DNA of 64,000 nt from Vibrio rhizosphaerae. GTDB lineage: Bacteria; Pseudomonadota; Gammaproteobacteria; Enterobacterales; Vibrionaceae. The position numbers were made by a program, and so were the translations under genes. Positions 40,277 through 50,740 of this stretch are shown here, in pieces (the stretch's first letter is position 1; every line of letters starts with the position of its first letter). The notes beneath the pieces are model-generated. The model was not told the origin of the DNA and made no database searches. It was given only the letters and a program-made list of their open reading frames with translations. The stretch is from positions 1,860,001 to 1,924,000 of the forward strand of contig NZ_AP024903.1 of assembly GCF_024347095.1 (NCBI RefSeq), given 5' to 3'.

Positions 40277-41530
40277 TTAAGTACAGGAATTCATTTTAAC
40301 GCTGTGTTTCAATATTGCAGGCTGACGCTCAATTATAATTTCTCCGGCTCTGACGGACCAAAGCACTTCACTTTGATTTCTCAAAACAGAAACATCATCG
40401 GTCCCATCTAAAATAATCAAATGCCCCGGCTTGCCTTCAGCAATTCCGTATTGATCGCTAATATTCAGCACTCTGGCACCATGGTCGGTAATAAAGCTTA
40501 ATGCAGTCACTAAATCCTCATATCCCATCATATGACAAGCATGAATCGCAAAATCTAATTCACGCAATAGTTTGCCATTTCCCAAGGTGTACCACGGGTC
40601 TTGTATCGAGTCTTGAGCCAAAGCGACATTGATCCCCGCCCGATGAAGTTCTTTGACCCGGGTGATTCCTCGCCGTTTCGGAAATTCGTCAAAGCGTCCC
40701 TGTAAATGCATATTTTCCGTCGGACAAGAGACGAAATTAATTTGTGACTTTTTCAGTAACCGAAATAATTTCGAACAGTAGGCATTATTATATGAATGCA
40801 TCGCGGTTGTATGACTGGCGGTCACTTTAGGGCCCATATTCAGTTCCAGTGCTACCGTTGCCAGCACTTCAAGAAACCGGGAGTTTTCATCATCAATTTC
40901 ATCACAATGAACATCGACCAGTTTTCCGTGGCGGCGGGCAAAATCGACCACCCAGTGCATCGATTCAACACCATATTCCCGGGTAAATTCAAAATGAGGA
41001 ATCCCACCGACAACATCAATACCAATATCTAGTGCCTTTTCCATTAATGCTTTGCCGTTCGGGTAAGAAAATATCCCCTCCTGAGGAAACGCAACAATTT
41101 GTAAATCAAGATAAGGTTGGAGGATAGGTTTCAGTTGATTGATCGCTTTCAGTGCCGTTAATTCAGGATCCGTCACATCCACATGCGTACGAACATACTG
41201 AACGCCGTTAGCAATTAACAACTCAGCCGCAGTCAGCACGCGTCGTTTGACATCATCGATATCCAGCAGCGCTTTTCTTTCCGCCCAGCACTCGATCCCT
41301 TCAAAGAGCGTCCCACTCATATTCCAGCGCGGTTCACCAGCGGTCAGAACGGCATCTAAATGAATGTGAGGTTCAACAAATGGCGCGCAACATAACTTTC
41401 CCATAGCATCAATATCAGCTACGTCATCAATCCGATGTGGCTGCAACTGAATCTTCTGAAACATGCCACCTTCAATTTGAATGGTGTAAAGTCCTTCAGC
41501 GTCTCTTAAACGCGCATTAATAATTTTCAT
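40277..41530 (-). CDS. codA: Cytosine deaminase (CodA-like amidohydrolase)
   Basis: 417 residues from the ATG at 41530 (GGGAAG upstream; E. coli CodA begins similarly with IINARL). Deaminates cytosine to uracil and ammonia with a metal ion. Metal ligands visible: EPHIHLD (H55, H57), VDVHCDE, ASHTTA and the aspartate in ALAQDSIQDPWYTLG; VAFPQEG holds the substrate glutamine. The permease gene codB is not adjacent. Isocytosine or creatinine specificity cannot be excluded by eye. Confidence 0.88.
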   Translation of the reverse strand: MKIINARLRDAEGLYTIQIEGGMFQKIQLQPHRIDDVADIDAMGKLCCAPFVEPHIHLDAVLTAGEPRWNMSGTLFEGIECWAERKALLDIDDVKRRVLTAAELLIANGVQYVRTHVDVTDPELTALKAINQLKPILQPYLDLQIVAFPQEGIFSYPNGKALMEKALDIGIDVVGGIPHFEFTREYGVESMHWVVDFARRHGKLVDVHCDEIDDENSRFLEVLATVALELNMGPKVTASHTTAMHSYNNAYCSKLFRLLKKSQINFVSCPTENMHLQGRFDEFPKRRGITRVKELHRAGINVALAQDSIQDPWYTLGNGKLLRELDFAIHACHMMGYEDLVTALSFITDHGARVLNISDQYGIAEGKPGHLIILDGTDDVSVLRNQSEVLWSVRAGEIIIERQPAILKHSVKMNSCT

Positions 41531-41602
41531 CTCTGACTTCCCTATCATTGTGTTTATCACGACGTTTTTTATAACGACCTTATTTGCATGTCCATTCGAT
41601 GG

Positions 41603-41636
41603 ATAAAAATAGCCCCGATCACACATGATCAGGGCT
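41603..41636 (-). terminator. Terminator of the chemoreceptor gene
   Basis: An 11-bp stem AGCCCTGATCA / TGATCGGGGCT (one mismatch, CACA-type loop) followed on the minus strand by ATTTTTATCC, 38 bp past the stop at 41675. Confidence 0.85.
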
Positions 41637-41674
41637 TTGGATTAGCAAACAGCCATGGCGTGATTGACCCTGTT

Positions 41675-43564
41675 TCAGAGTTTGAAACGAGAGATCTCCC
41701 GGCCCAGATCGGTGACAAGACGATGGAACTCTTGGGCTTCTTCTGCCGCCAACTGAGCTTCATGAGTCATCTGGTCACTCACTTCACGGACCGATTCAGT
41801 ATTGCCATTAATGTCGGCTGTCACCAGAGACTGCTCTTCTGCGGCTGAAGCGATCTGCGTTGCCATATCACTGATCATGGTAATCGATTCACTGATCATC
41901 TGTAGTTTGTCACCGGTATGATTGAAGTCTTGCACACTATTCTCAACCAAATGATGACTGGCCTGCATCACGCTGACAGCATTGTTGGTCACTTTCTGCA
42001 GCCCTTCGATCTTCGACTGAATCTCTTCTGTAGAAGCATGTGTTCTTTGCGACAGCACCCGGACTTCATCAGCCACGACCGCAAACCCACGACCTTGTTC
42101 ACCTGCACGAGCCGCTTCAATTGCCGCATTCAAGGCTAACAGGTTCGTCTGTTCTGCAATCGCCCGAATGGTCGATAAGATGGTCGATATTTCATTCGCA
42201 TGTACTTCAAGATCACCAATAATCCCAGCAGCACGAGTCAATTCTTCGGCCAGTTGGTTAATCGATGTCATGCTCTTTTGCATCTGCTCATAACCCTCGG
42301 CACCCAACTCAACCGACTGGTTGGCACTCTTCGCCGTGTTTTCAGCATTACCGGCAATCTCAGCGGTTGCAGAAGCCATTTCCGTCACAGCCGTCGCAAC
42401 CATCGTGATTTCATCCTGCTGAGTTTTCAGTTGCTGACTACGTGTGGTTGCCGCCGATGCAGCCGAGTCTGCTTTCTGATTCAGCGCGATTGACACATCG
42501 TGAACTTTTTTGACCATCGTATGCAACCGATCAACAAACTTGTTAAATCGTTCTGCCAGCAAGCCGACTTCATCCTTACGATCCACGTCCAGTCGTTTTG
42601 TCAGGTCGCCATTCCCTTCCGCAATTTCAGCCAGTGCGTCACCAATATCACCAATGGCTTTGAGTTGTCGGGAAAGAACCCAGGATGTGAGTAATGCAAT
42701 CACGACAAGGATCACGATAGCGATGATGATTTGATTGAGCAGCAATGAATTCATCGGTTTTTCCAGTGTTGCCTGATCCATAATCATCAGCAACATCCAG
42801 TCCGTGTGTGCAATATTTTGCCCCATCACCACTTTATCTTTTCCACCAATATCGACGAACAGTGGCTTTCCTGAATCAGAGGCCTGAGACAGCGACTGAA
42901 TGTTCAACTGTGGGATCGCTTCGCTGATCGGTTTGAGAATCAATTCTTTGTTCGGATGTGCAACGACCGTCCCTTTCTTGTTGACCAAAATCGAATAACC
43001 GTCACCCAACACTTTCATGTTTAAGACGTCATTGATTAATTGATCCAATGCCAGATTCGATGCGACAACACCGATAAGCTGACCATTCTGCCGAACCGGC
43101 TCTGCCAATGTCACAACTAACTTTTTCATCGTCACACTAACATACGGATCTGTGGTGACCGCTGCGTTCTTTGACTTCGCCAGCTTATACCAGCCTCTGA
43201 CGCGTGGATCATAACCAGGTTTGTTCAAAGCGGGGTCTTGTCTGTACATCTCCCCTTTCTCATTACCGTAATAACTCAAACCGAATCCGCCGGATGTAAA
43301 CGTTTGTCTTAAATGAGGAACAACATCTAAGGATGGATTCTGTTCGATTTCATCTTTTAGGCCCGTAATTGCTAATTGCTTATCATAAAACCATGCACCG
43401 ATCCCTTTTGCATAGGCCATCAGTGTATTGCGGCTCTCACTCTGAATAGCCCGCCAACTGTCTTGCTTAAACGACTGGTAACTAATGATCACTAAAATGG
43501 TGGCCGTTAAAGTAATCGCAGCGACGACAGAAAGAACGATCTTCCTCTTCAAACTCAATTGCAT
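41675..43564 (-). CDS. Methyl-accepting chemotaxis protein with dCache_1 sensor
   Basis: 629 residues. TM1 near 10-30, periplasmic dCache_1 domain near 35-270, TM2 near 280-300, HAMP near 300-355, and a cytoplasmic signalling domain whose hairpin tip [33 protein letters not shown] is described here only by its ends ([10 protein letters not shown]... at about 490). The ligand pocket shows Y..R-GWY and a tyrosine 15 residues later, as in amino-acid receptors, but the two acidic residues expected after it are Ser and Asn. No C-terminal CheR pentapeptide. Monocistronic, with a CRP-like site upstream. Confidence 0.93.
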   Translation of the reverse strand: MQLSLKRKIVLSVVAAITLTATILVIISYQSFKQDSWRAIQSESRNTLMAYAKGIGAWFYDKQLAITGLKDEIEQNPSLDVVPHLRQTFTSGGFGLSYYGNEKGEMYRQDPALNKPGYDPRVRGWYKLAKSKNAAVTTDPYVSVTMKKLVVTLAEPVRQNGQLIGVVASNLALDQLINDVLNMKVLGDGYSILVNKKGTVVAHPNKELILKPISEAIPQLNIQSLSQASDSGKPLFVDIGGKDKVVMGQNIAHTDWMLLMIMDQATLEKPMNSLLLNQIIIAIVILVVIALLTSWVLSRQLKAIGDIGDALAEIAEGNGDLTKRLDVDRKDEVGLLAERFNKFVDRLHTMVKKVHDVSIALNQKADSAASAATTRSQQLKTQQDEITMVATAVTEMASATAEIAGNAENTAKSANQSVELGAEGYEQMQKSMTSINQLAEELTRAAGIIGDLEVHANEISTILSTIRAIAEQTNLLALNAAIEAARAGEQGRGFAVVADEVRVLSQRTHASTEEIQSKIEGLQKVTNNAVSVMQASHHLVENSVQDFNHTGDKLQMISESITMISDMATQIASAAEEQSLVTADINGNTESVREVSDQMTHEAQLAAEEAQEFHRLVTDLGREISRFKL

Positions 43565-43611
43565 AGGAAGTACTCCCTAAGTTTATGAAACAATCTTCAT
43601 TGTTACTTTAA

Positions 43612-43627
43612 TGTGTAATGCATCACA
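43612..43627. promoter_or_regulatory. CRP-like binding site upstream of the chemoreceptor gene
   Basis: TGTGT-AATGCA-TCACA matches the CRP consensus TGTGA-N6-TCACA with one mismatch in the 10 core positions, flanked by AA and TA. It is centred 55 bp before the ATG, suitable for cAMP-CRP control of this receptor. Confidence 0.55.
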
Positions 43628-44091
43628 TATGACAGAAATTGGATTTCGGTCATATGCCCTATTTTTCTACTGACTTATTTTTGGAATTATTTTTTTCTGT
43701 TTCTGACTTACTTCTAACTATAGGTGAACCTTACAAAAACAGAATGAAAGTTCTGTGAAAGACGTCTGAAATCAAATATTAAACGACGCTTATCACGTAT
43801 CTGCGATGTATTCCGAACCATATACCCATAGGTCATTTGGGAGCGGAATCAAGATTTCATTCTACCTTCGCCCCAAAATCATGAAATAAAAAGTCATGAT
43901 TACATCATTTTAACGACATCTATCACTTTTTCTTTAATCAAAATATCAAGAAAAGAAGCGATTCATCGATGGGGGTCGGATCGGTCACAAAGCGAATTCA
44001 TCGATGTTCAGGAACATTGCTGATCATAAGATCGTCATGCGATGGTGATGAGTAATGCGATCAAAACAGCATCAGACAGAAAGGATAAGCC

Positions 44092-44111
44092 CCGGACCCT
44101 TTCAGGTCCGG
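44092..44111 (-). terminator. Hairpin after pqiC (possible terminator)
   Basis: CCGGACC-N6-GGTCCGG, a perfect 7-bp stem, 13 bp after the pqiC stop. The following minus-strand bases GGCTTATCCTTT are only modestly T-rich. Confidence 0.5.
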
Positions 44112-44124
44112 AGTCAGACATCAT

Positions 44125-44718
44125 TTACGGGCGAGTTGCTAATGTAGTGGCAATCGGATCCACAATTTGTGTCAGCCAAATTTGGGCAAGTTGCTGAGTC
44201 ATGGCCGGGTAGCCACTCTGTTGCATCATGGCAACTTTTTCAAATGACGCTTCATAGAGCAACTGTTTCGACGCTGACCAGAGCGACCAGTGTCCGGAGG
44301 CGATGATTTTGCCACCTCTGTCGGCATGAAAACGATAGACTTCAATATCCAGCAATAAGTTGGGGCGAATATACTGATAAGACGGAATCCAAGTGAGTGT
44401 CGGTAGCCGTTCTTTCAGCCGTCTTAACGTCATCTTTTCCAGCTGAGAACTCAGTGATTCAGCCCATAAATGTTGTGATGCCAGATAGACCTGCCCGTCA
44501 GGATCAACCATCGCAATATTGGGCTTGTCCAGATATCCCGGCATTTTAATCGTTTTAATCTGAATCGGCAGGTCGATCCGGGGGGATGATTTCAGAGCCG
44601 GCACCTGCTCCGGCATCGGTAGCAAATATTGTGTCGTTTCCAATGCAGTACGGCCCGAACACCCGCCGAGTAATACCAGCATGAGCGATAGTAATACCAC
44701 ACGTCCTGTCAATCTCAT
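44125..44718 (-). CDS. pqiC: Lipoprotein PqiC
   Basis: 197 residues. Lipoprotein signal with lipobox LLGGC (Cys20), then an ABC-transport-auxiliary (DUF330) domain: LPIQIKTIKMPGYLDKPNIAM and LWAESLSSQLEKMTLRRL are characteristic. It is the outer-membrane partner of PqiB in lipid transport between membranes. The ATG overlaps the pqiB stop (ATGA). Confidence 0.9.
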   Translation of the reverse strand: MRLTGRVVLLSLMLVLLGGCSGRTALETTQYLLPMPEQVPALKSSPRIDLPIQIKTIKMPGYLDKPNIAMVDPDGQVYLASQHLWAESLSSQLEKMTLRRLKERLPTLTWIPSYQYIRPNLLLDIEVYRFHADRGGKIIASGHWSLWSASKQLLYEASFEKVAMMQQSGYPAMTQQLAQIWLTQIVDPIATTLATRP

Positions 44719-46379
44719 TTTGTACTCCCTTTGGTCACTTTCGGCTCGATATCCTGTTCACTCTGCTTGCCGAAAATAATCGAGTTCGGCTGTCTGCGTA
44801 AGTCCTGTAGTAATGGATATAATGTTTCAAGGTTACGTTGTATGGCATCAAGACTTTGCTGAATATTCTGCCCTACCGCACCTTGAGCCTGATAATCATT
44901 TAATGTTTCATTCAAGGTTTCCAATGTGCTCACTAACCGATCCGGGATCGCCTGAGTCTTTTCTTGTGACAGCAGTTTTTTCAAATTCTTGCTCGCTTCA
45001 TGAAGCTCTTTGAACGTATCATCCGCAGAAACCAGTGTTTGATTCAGTTGGTCCACGGTTTTGTCCATCGGTAGTGCGGCCAGACGATCGAGAATCACGG
45101 TGATTTTTTCCTGAATCGATGCCAGAGCATTACTTACCGTCGGGAAAACCGGATATCCGTGGTACGTTGTGTCAGTCACCGGCTGAGGATCTTTCACAAA
45201 CATAATCGACACCACTTTGGCACCGGTTAACAGATTACTGCTCGTCAGCGTCGCCCGCATTCCCCGGTCAAATCCTTGAGCAAACATCTTGCGCCACTCA
45301 TCCAGATCAATCATTTTATCACTCAAATGAGAGGCGATTCTCTGAGGCTCCAGACGAACCAGTATCGGGATGGACTGCATACGAATATCCCCGGCGGTTT
45401 CAATGCCAGCCCCATGATACGGAACTTCTTCCACCGTCCCCAGACGAACGCCATTGTATTCCAGCGGTGCGCCCGGTAGCAGGCCACTGATGCTACCCTG
45501 CACTAACATGATGTAATCAATGTATTTGTCATAGCGGTTATTGGCTGCGGCCTCTTTAGAAGAAAAAAGACGAAACTCAGTTAAGTCTTTGACGGGAGTG
45601 CCGGAATTCTGGTTATCTGTCGTCGTGCCAAATGAAATCCCGCCGGAGAACAACGTCTGCAGTGAGTCCATCCGCACTTCCAACCCTTTTGCGGTGCCTT
45701 CAATCAAGAGCCCCGGTGTCATCCAGAACTGTACATTGCTGTGGACCAGCGCATCATAAGGCGCTTTGATAAAAATGTGGTAAGTAATTGCTTTGCGTTT
45801 GATATCGAAATCAACATTCTCGATATAACCGACTTCAAACCCGCGGAAATGGACGGGAGAACCCACCTCCATCTTTGCGTTATCGGTCGAGTAAAGTGTC
45901 AGACGAATCCCCTGATTATCAGCCGTCGATAACGGTGGTTGTTTCAACATCGTAAAGCGTTCGCGTTTTTCACCATTTTTGCCCGGATTGACGTTGATAA
46001 ACGCACCGGAAAGAATGGTGCCCAGTCCGCTGATCCCTTCTTTCCCGACTCTGGGTTTCACCACCCAGAACTGGCTTTTACTGTTCAACATGGCTTCAGA
46101 GCCCTGCTCCATTCGGATATGAATAATCGCATGATTAAAGTCAGGACTAAGCTGAATATCGGTCACTTCACCGACATCCACATTATGCGCTTTCACTTTG
46201 GTTTTTCCGGCGACTAATCCATCGGCATTTTCTGCGACAACAATAATCTCCGGCCCTTGCCGAGACCAGTTTTCAATTAACATCCATCCAGCGACAATGG
46301 CAGCAATTAAAGGCACGAACCAGATTGAATTAAAGTGCATCCGGTGAGCGGATTCTGTAGCAGATGATGAGTGACTCAA
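44715..46379 (-). CDS. pqiB: Intermembrane lipid transport protein PqiB (MCE)
   Basis: 554 residues. N-terminal membrane anchor (IWFVPLIAAIVAGWMLIENW) followed by three MCE/MlaD domains: GLVAGKTKVKAHNVDVGEV, GSPVHFRGFEVGYIENVDF and GAPLEYNGVRLGTVEEV mark their starts near residues 48, 165 and 300. The C-terminal part is a long coiled coil (LNQTLVSADDTFKELHEASK onward), which in the E. coli protein forms a periplasm-spanning tube. Overlaps pqiA and pqiC by four bases each. Confidence 0.94.
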   Translation of the reverse strand: MSHSSSATESAHRMHFNSIWFVPLIAAIVAGWMLIENWSRQGPEIIVVAENADGLVAGKTKVKAHNVDVGEVTDIQLSPDFNHAIIHIRMEQGSEAMLNSKSQFWVVKPRVGKEGISGLGTILSGAFINVNPGKNGEKRERFTMLKQPPLSTADNQGIRLTLYSTDNAKMEVGSPVHFRGFEVGYIENVDFDIKRKAITYHIFIKAPYDALVHSNVQFWMTPGLLIEGTAKGLEVRMDSLQTLFSGGISFGTTTDNQNSGTPVKDLTEFRLFSSKEAAANNRYDKYIDYIMLVQGSISGLLPGAPLEYNGVRLGTVEEVPYHGAGIETAGDIRMQSIPILVRLEPQRIASHLSDKMIDLDEWRKMFAQGFDRGMRATLTSSNLLTGAKVVSIMFVKDPQPVTDTTYHGYPVFPTVSNALASIQEKITVILDRLAALPMDKTVDQLNQTLVSADDTFKELHEASKNLKKLLSQEKTQAIPDRLVSTLETLNETLNDYQAQGAVGQNIQQSLDAIQRNLETLYPLLQDLRRQPNSIIFGKQSEQDIEPKVTKGSTK

Positions 46380-47620
46380 ATGGTGATCTCCTCAGATTTA
46401 TCCCAAATCAGGCGGGAATCAAACGACATAGCTGCCAGCATGGTCAGGATCACCACAGCAGCAAACGAAACAGCAGCAACACCGGGAATGATATTCATCA
46501 TGGCACCGAGCTGAACCAACGCAGACAAAATTGCGACCACAAACACATCAACCATTGACCAACGCCCGATAAATTCTGTGATGTGATAAATACGTTGGGT
46601 CGGTTTTTCATGCTCTCCGCGGCCAAAACGGATTTGCCAGCACAACCAAAATAACATCAAAATCTTCATTACCGGCACCAAAATACTGGCAACAAAAATC
46701 ACACTGGCCACAAGATATGACTTCATTCCCCACAATAGAATCACGCCGCCCATGATGGTTGAAGGCTCACTGGTTCCCAGAAACGTCGTAATCATAATCG
46801 GAAACAGATTGGCAGGCAGGTACAAGGCACAAGATGCAATCAGTAACGCTAGCGTATTGTTCAGGCTACCGAGTTTACGCTGATGCAGAATATGGTGACA
46901 GCGCGTACACTGATGCGTCTCTGCGCTCATCAGCGCCCCACAATACTGACACCCCTTTAATCCTTGAGACAATGCCGAGCCGGAGCGAACGGCGACCGCC
47001 GGGGCCGGGCCACATAAACCGTGCCAAATCCAGCGCTTATCGACCAAAGAGACCGTCCTGAATAAGCAAATCGTAAAGCCACAAAAAGCCCAGAAAGACA
47101 GCCCCAGCTCAATTTCCGCCAAGCTTTGCAGTTTCACTAAAGCCACCAGCCCGCCGAGGAGAAAAACATCCACCATCAGCCAGGGTTTCAGCGCATTGAG
47201 CGTGTGCGTCAATCCATAATGAACCGAGCGGAGCTTGCCCTGACGCATTGCCAGAGCAGTCAACAATACTGCACTCAGATAAACCACCGGTAACACCAAC
47301 AAAGTCAGGGTCACAATAATCCCGAGAGAGATGTAATGTTCGCCCATCAGACCATAAATACAATCCAATAAGGAGATTCGCTGATGGCTGCCTTGTGAAG
47401 AGAACCCAAGAAAAACAAAACAGAGCGACATAATGAACATCAGCACGGCTGATAACCCATTACTCAATAGCAACTGCGGGACGTTCGGACGACATGTGAC
47501 AATCAAATGACCACAACGGGCACAATGCAGTTCTTCTCCGGCTTGCATGGCTGGCATCACATTGACCCAGTCACAATGATCACAAGCTGTGGCTTGTTCA
47601 AGACATTTTCCGCTACTCAT
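46376..47620 (-). CDS. pqiA: Inner-membrane protein PqiA
   Basis: 414 residues. Two tandem PqiA domains, each with a cytoplasmic zinc-ribbon (CDHCD...CARCGH near residues 14-38; CQYCGALMSAETHQCTRCHH near 220) and four membrane segments. Partner of PqiB at the inner membrane. First gene of pqiABC; in E. coli the operon is induced by superoxide through SoxRS, not assessable here. GAGGGACAGGG precedes the ATG. Confidence 0.93.
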   Translation of the reverse strand: MSSGKCLEQATACDHCDWVNVMPAMQAGEELHCARCGHLIVTCRPNVPQLLLSNGLSAVLMFIMSLCFVFLGFSSQGSHQRISLLDCIYGLMGEHYISLGIIVTLTLLVLPVVYLSAVLLTALAMRQGKLRSVHYGLTHTLNALKPWLMVDVFLLGGLVALVKLQSLAEIELGLSFWAFCGFTICLFRTVSLVDKRWIWHGLCGPAPAVAVRSGSALSQGLKGCQYCGALMSAETHQCTRCHHILHQRKLGSLNNTLALLIASCALYLPANLFPIMITTFLGTSEPSTIMGGVILLWGMKSYLVASVIFVASILVPVMKILMLFWLCWQIRFGRGEHEKPTQRIYHITEFIGRWSMVDVFVVAILSALVQLGAMMNIIPGVAAVSFAAVVILTMLAAMSFDSRLIWDKSEEITI

Positions 47621-48201
47621 CCCTGTCCCTCGATTACACCATTTGGTTTCCTATCAGCCGGTATACGTGAATCATTCGGTTTTATCATCGAGTTTACCTA
47701 CGTCATGGAAGTCTGTAAAAGTAATTGTTATCACAAATGTGCGCAGTCTGTTATGCCATTAAATGGACGATAAATACACTTTTGTGGACAGCACTTTTCC
47801 AGACCACGGCGCCTGATCACGGTTCCATACATTGCTCAGATGGACAGATGCAAGACCACCACGCCGTTTGGGTTATATACCCGTTTTATTCTCAGCTTTT
47901 TATTTGTAGCTTCTTACTTGTAACTTTTTATGCTTAAAGCAGCGATGGTCATTATAAAATGTTGTCAAAAAACGCGAGTCATCGCTAAAGAATTTATTGC
48001 TGTGTTGTTTATCAATGCGTATGATTGCCGGTATGCACTGAATCATATGAGATCAAATTCTTATCATCTCTGTTCGTTTGATATTGCTGTGTCTCGGTTT
48101 TTATGCATCAGTGTCAACCCGTGTATATGCCTGTGGTGATGCGGTTCAGCGCACACCGACAGCGATGTACGATGCGTATATGTGTTGCGGTAGATTCAAC
48201 C
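47621..48201. other. Divergent intergenic region pqiA / permease
   Basis: 581 bp. Contains the pqiA promoter, a 14-bp tandem repeat at 47896-47937, and open frames without ribosome sites or recognisable content. Nothing else recognised. Confidence 0.5.
47896..47937. repeat. 14-bp tandem repeat, three units
   Basis: CTTTTTATTTGTAG, CTTCTTACTTGTAA and CTTTTTATGCTTAA in direct succession. Units one and two share 11 of 14 bases. Likely slippage product in a non-coding region. Confidence 0.65.
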
Positions 48202-49494
48202 ATGAAAGAAAAAATAGCAGCAATCTGTGGCTGGATGTTGATGCTCAGTCTGATCCTCTCCGTCGCCTCCACCTTCAGTGATTCTGTCCCCGCCTACTGG
48301 GCTGGCGTCCCGATCTGGCTGGTTTCCTGCGTGTTAATCCCAACCCTGAAAACGACTCAAAAAAGGCAAATATTCATTTTACTGGGGATCGGATTCGCCG
48401 GTTTGCTATTCGGACTATTGAATCAGGCTGACATCAGTTACATCTTCAAGGCGATAGAAGCCAATCAAAAAGTGATTAATATGCTGATTGGGGTCGGTTT
48501 TTTGAAAATTTTTGCCACCGCAAGCATTCACAGTCAAGAGAACTTACCCAAAGGGAAAGGCGCATTACTTCGGACCTTACTGGGGACACACCTCTTCGGG
48601 GCTGTGTTAAATATGTCTTCTGTGATTATTGTCGGCGATCGGCTTGCCAGTCAGCGTCGTATGACCCCTTTGCAGGGAATATTATTGCTCCGGGCATTCT
48701 GTATCTGCGCATTCTGGTCGCCTTTTTTTGCTGCGATGGGACTGGCACTGATCAGTTCTCCGGGAGCGCAACTCAGCACACTGGTGCTGTATGGTATTCC
48801 AATCAGTATTGCCGCCATCGCTTTTAGTGCATGGGAAATTCTCCGGCAGCCGGACGCCGGAGATCTGCACGGTTATCCGATTGCCCGGCATTCACTGTGG
48901 ATGCCTTGCTTGCTGGCATTCATTGTCATCGGCATGCATGAATGGCAACCGCAAATCAGCGTTCTGACACTGGTCACCCTGACGGCTATCCTGTTTATTT
49001 TTATTTGGTTACTCACCAGTGACGGACTCAGCGGATTATTCCGTTTTAAACAACATATCGAGTCAGGTATTGTCGGCTCTGCCGGTGAAGTCGCTTTATT
49101 TGCAGCCGCAGCGTTGTTAGCGGCCGGAACCGCGGCAACGCTATCATCACTAAATATCCACCTTGCCCCACCGCATTTCGGCTCGCTGGAAGCCAGCATT
49201 ACCGTGATGATTCTGGTTGCACTGGCAATGACGGGGATGCATCCGGTCACCAGCGTGGTGCTCGCCGGGAGCTTACTTGCCCCATCGGTTCATGATCCCA
49301 ACCTGTTAGGTATGACGTTATTGATGGGCTGGTCACTTGGTATTTTACTCTCGCCATTCTCAGGGGTTCAGCTCAGTATTCAGTCTCGCTATGACATCAG
49401 TGCGATCAGCCTGCTTAAAATGAACTGGCGTTACGCAATTACGATGCTATTGCTGTGTTTTGCCTTGCTGTGGTTCTATCAGTTTTCGCACTGA
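48202..49494 (+). CDS. Multi-pass membrane permease, family uncertain
   Basis: 430 residues from the ATG at 48202 (MKEKIAAICGWMLML); the longer frame upstream is Arg/Cys-rich and unlikely to be translated. Ten or more hydrophobic segments are visible. Two similar halves are suggested by FWSPFFAAMGLALI in the first and GMHPVTSVVLAGSLLAPS plus LLSPFSGVQLSIQS in the second, the helix-break pattern of ion-transporter (ArsB/NhaD-like) permeases. I do not recognise the family or substrate. Single gene; divergent from pqiA and convergent with glk. Confidence 0.7.
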   Translation: MKEKIAAICGWMLMLSLILSVASTFSDSVPAYWAGVPIWLVSCVLIPTLKTTQKRQIFILLGIGFAGLLFGLLNQADISYIFKAIEANQKVINMLIGVGFLKIFATASIHSQENLPKGKGALLRTLLGTHLFGAVLNMSSVIIVGDRLASQRRMTPLQGILLLRAFCICAFWSPFFAAMGLALISSPGAQLSTLVLYGIPISIAAIAFSAWEILRQPDAGDLHGYPIARHSLWMPCLLAFIVIGMHEWQPQISVLTLVTLTAILFIFIWLLTSDGLSGLFRFKQHIESGIVGSAGEVALFAAAALLAAGTAATLSSLNIHLAPPHFGSLEASITVMILVALAMTGMHPVTSVVLAGSLLAPSVHDPNLLGMTLLMGWSLGILLSPFSGVQLSIQSRYDISAISLLKMNWRYAITMLLLCFALLWFYQFSH

Positions 49495-49651
49495 GCGCGC
49501 GAGCAGTAAAACCAAAAATCAGCGCCTCATGCCACTAAACGCGCAGTACACTTTCCTGAAAATATGAGCCAGCGATCAAAAAACAACCAGTAATGCCCAA
49601 TTCAGGCAGCTGGTCGGGGCGATATCACCCTGAAGTGAAACAACTTTAATT

Positions 49652-49688
49652 AAAATAACAAAGGCAGCGTCCTGATATGAACGCTGCC
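49652..49688 (-). terminator. Terminator of glk
   Basis: GGCAGCGT-N10-ACGCTGCC perfect 8-bp stem, followed on the minus strand by TTTGTTATTTTA; 75 bp past the glk stop codon. Confidence 0.75.
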
Positions 49689-49762
49689 CTTCATCGGTAC
49701 TTTCTTTTGCATTGATCGCTTGATCAGTCGATCACTTTATTCGTTGCTCACTTCATCAGACA

Positions 49763-50740
49763 TTACTGCGCAGATAAAGACAAACCGAGCGACTGTCTCA
49801 GATAAGCACCGGCACCTAATAATCCCGGTTCTTTATGGGTGATAACAAAGACAGGAATGTTCTCTAAATAAGTCTTGAACCGCCCTTTATCTTCAAATGC
49901 AGTGCGGTATGGTGAATCGAGCAAGAAGTCGACAAAACGGGGCACAACGCCACCGGCAATGTAAACACCACCCAAAGTTTCAAGATTCAGTGCCAGATTT
50001 CCGGCAAAGCGCCCCATCAGAACACAAAACAGTTCCAGCGCTTTGCGACAATCCGCTTGCGTGTTGGCCTGAGCCTGTTCAACCACATCTTTCGGCATGT
50101 ATGCTTCCGGCGTCCGTCCGTCGGCACGCACCACCGCATTGTACAGATTGACAATGCCTTGTCCCGACAGACATCGTTCCGCTGAAACACGACCAAACTC
50201 TTTGCGTAACTCCGCTAAAATCTGGTCTTCTTCCTGACTCCCCGGCGCCAAATCCACATGACCGCCTTCTCCGGGCAGACTGAGCCATTGATCGTTCACC
50301 GGCAGTAAATGCGCCACGCCCAGTCCGGTTCCTGCACCATAAACCGCAACCGGCTTCCCTTTGACCACTGCGCCCTGACCCACTTTCACCACGTCCGATT
50401 CAGCAAGTACCGGAATCGCCATTGAGACAGCAGTAAAATCATTGATCACCTGAAATGTTTCAAGGCCAAGGTTATGTTGCAGGGTTTCGATGGAAAACGC
50501 CCAGCTATGATTGGTCATCGATACCCAGTCACCCTGCACCGGACAAGCAATTGCAATACAGGCTTGCTGAATAGCCACATCTGATGCTTCAATATAATGC
50601 TTGATTACTGACTCAAGGCTCGGATATTCGGCACAAGGATACGTTTTTGCCTGACTGACTTTCCCTGATGCCAGTTCACATAATGCCAAACGGGCATTTG
50701 TGCCGCCAATATCGCCAATCAACGCAAATTGATAAGGCAT
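49763..50740 (-). CDS. glk: Glucokinase
   Basis: 325 residues from the ATG at 50740, which has GGAGGATTTT upstream; a longer frame to 50770 lacks support. Phosphorylates glucose with ATP. N-terminal phosphate loop [42 protein letters not shown], and the glucose-binding [12 protein letters not shown] with E and H. Length and motifs match the proteobacterial Glk family. Single gene. Confidence 0.95.
   Translation of the reverse strand: MPYQFALIGDIGGTNARLALCELASGKVSQAKTYPCAEYPSLESVIKHYIEASDVAIQQACIAIACPVQGDWVSMTNHSWAFSIETLQHNLGLETFQVINDFTAVSMAIPVLAESDVVKVGQGAVVKGKPVAVYGAGTGLGVAHLLPVNDQWLSLPGEGGHVDLAPGSQEEDQILAELRKEFGRVSAERCLSGQGIVNLYNAVVRADGRTPEAYMPKDVVEQAQANTQADCRKALELFCVLMGRFAGNLALNLETLGGVYIAGGVVPRFVDFLLDSPYRTAFEDKGRFKTYLENIPVFVITHKEPGLLGAGAYLRQSLGLSLSAQ

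Larger units (their letters stand above)
43565..44124. other. Intergenic region between chemoreceptor and pqiC
   Basis: 560 bp. Holds the chemoreceptor promoter region with a CRP-like site and, at its far end, a hairpin after pqiC. No open frame, RNA gene or repeat recognised in the AT-rich middle part. Confidence 0.55.
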
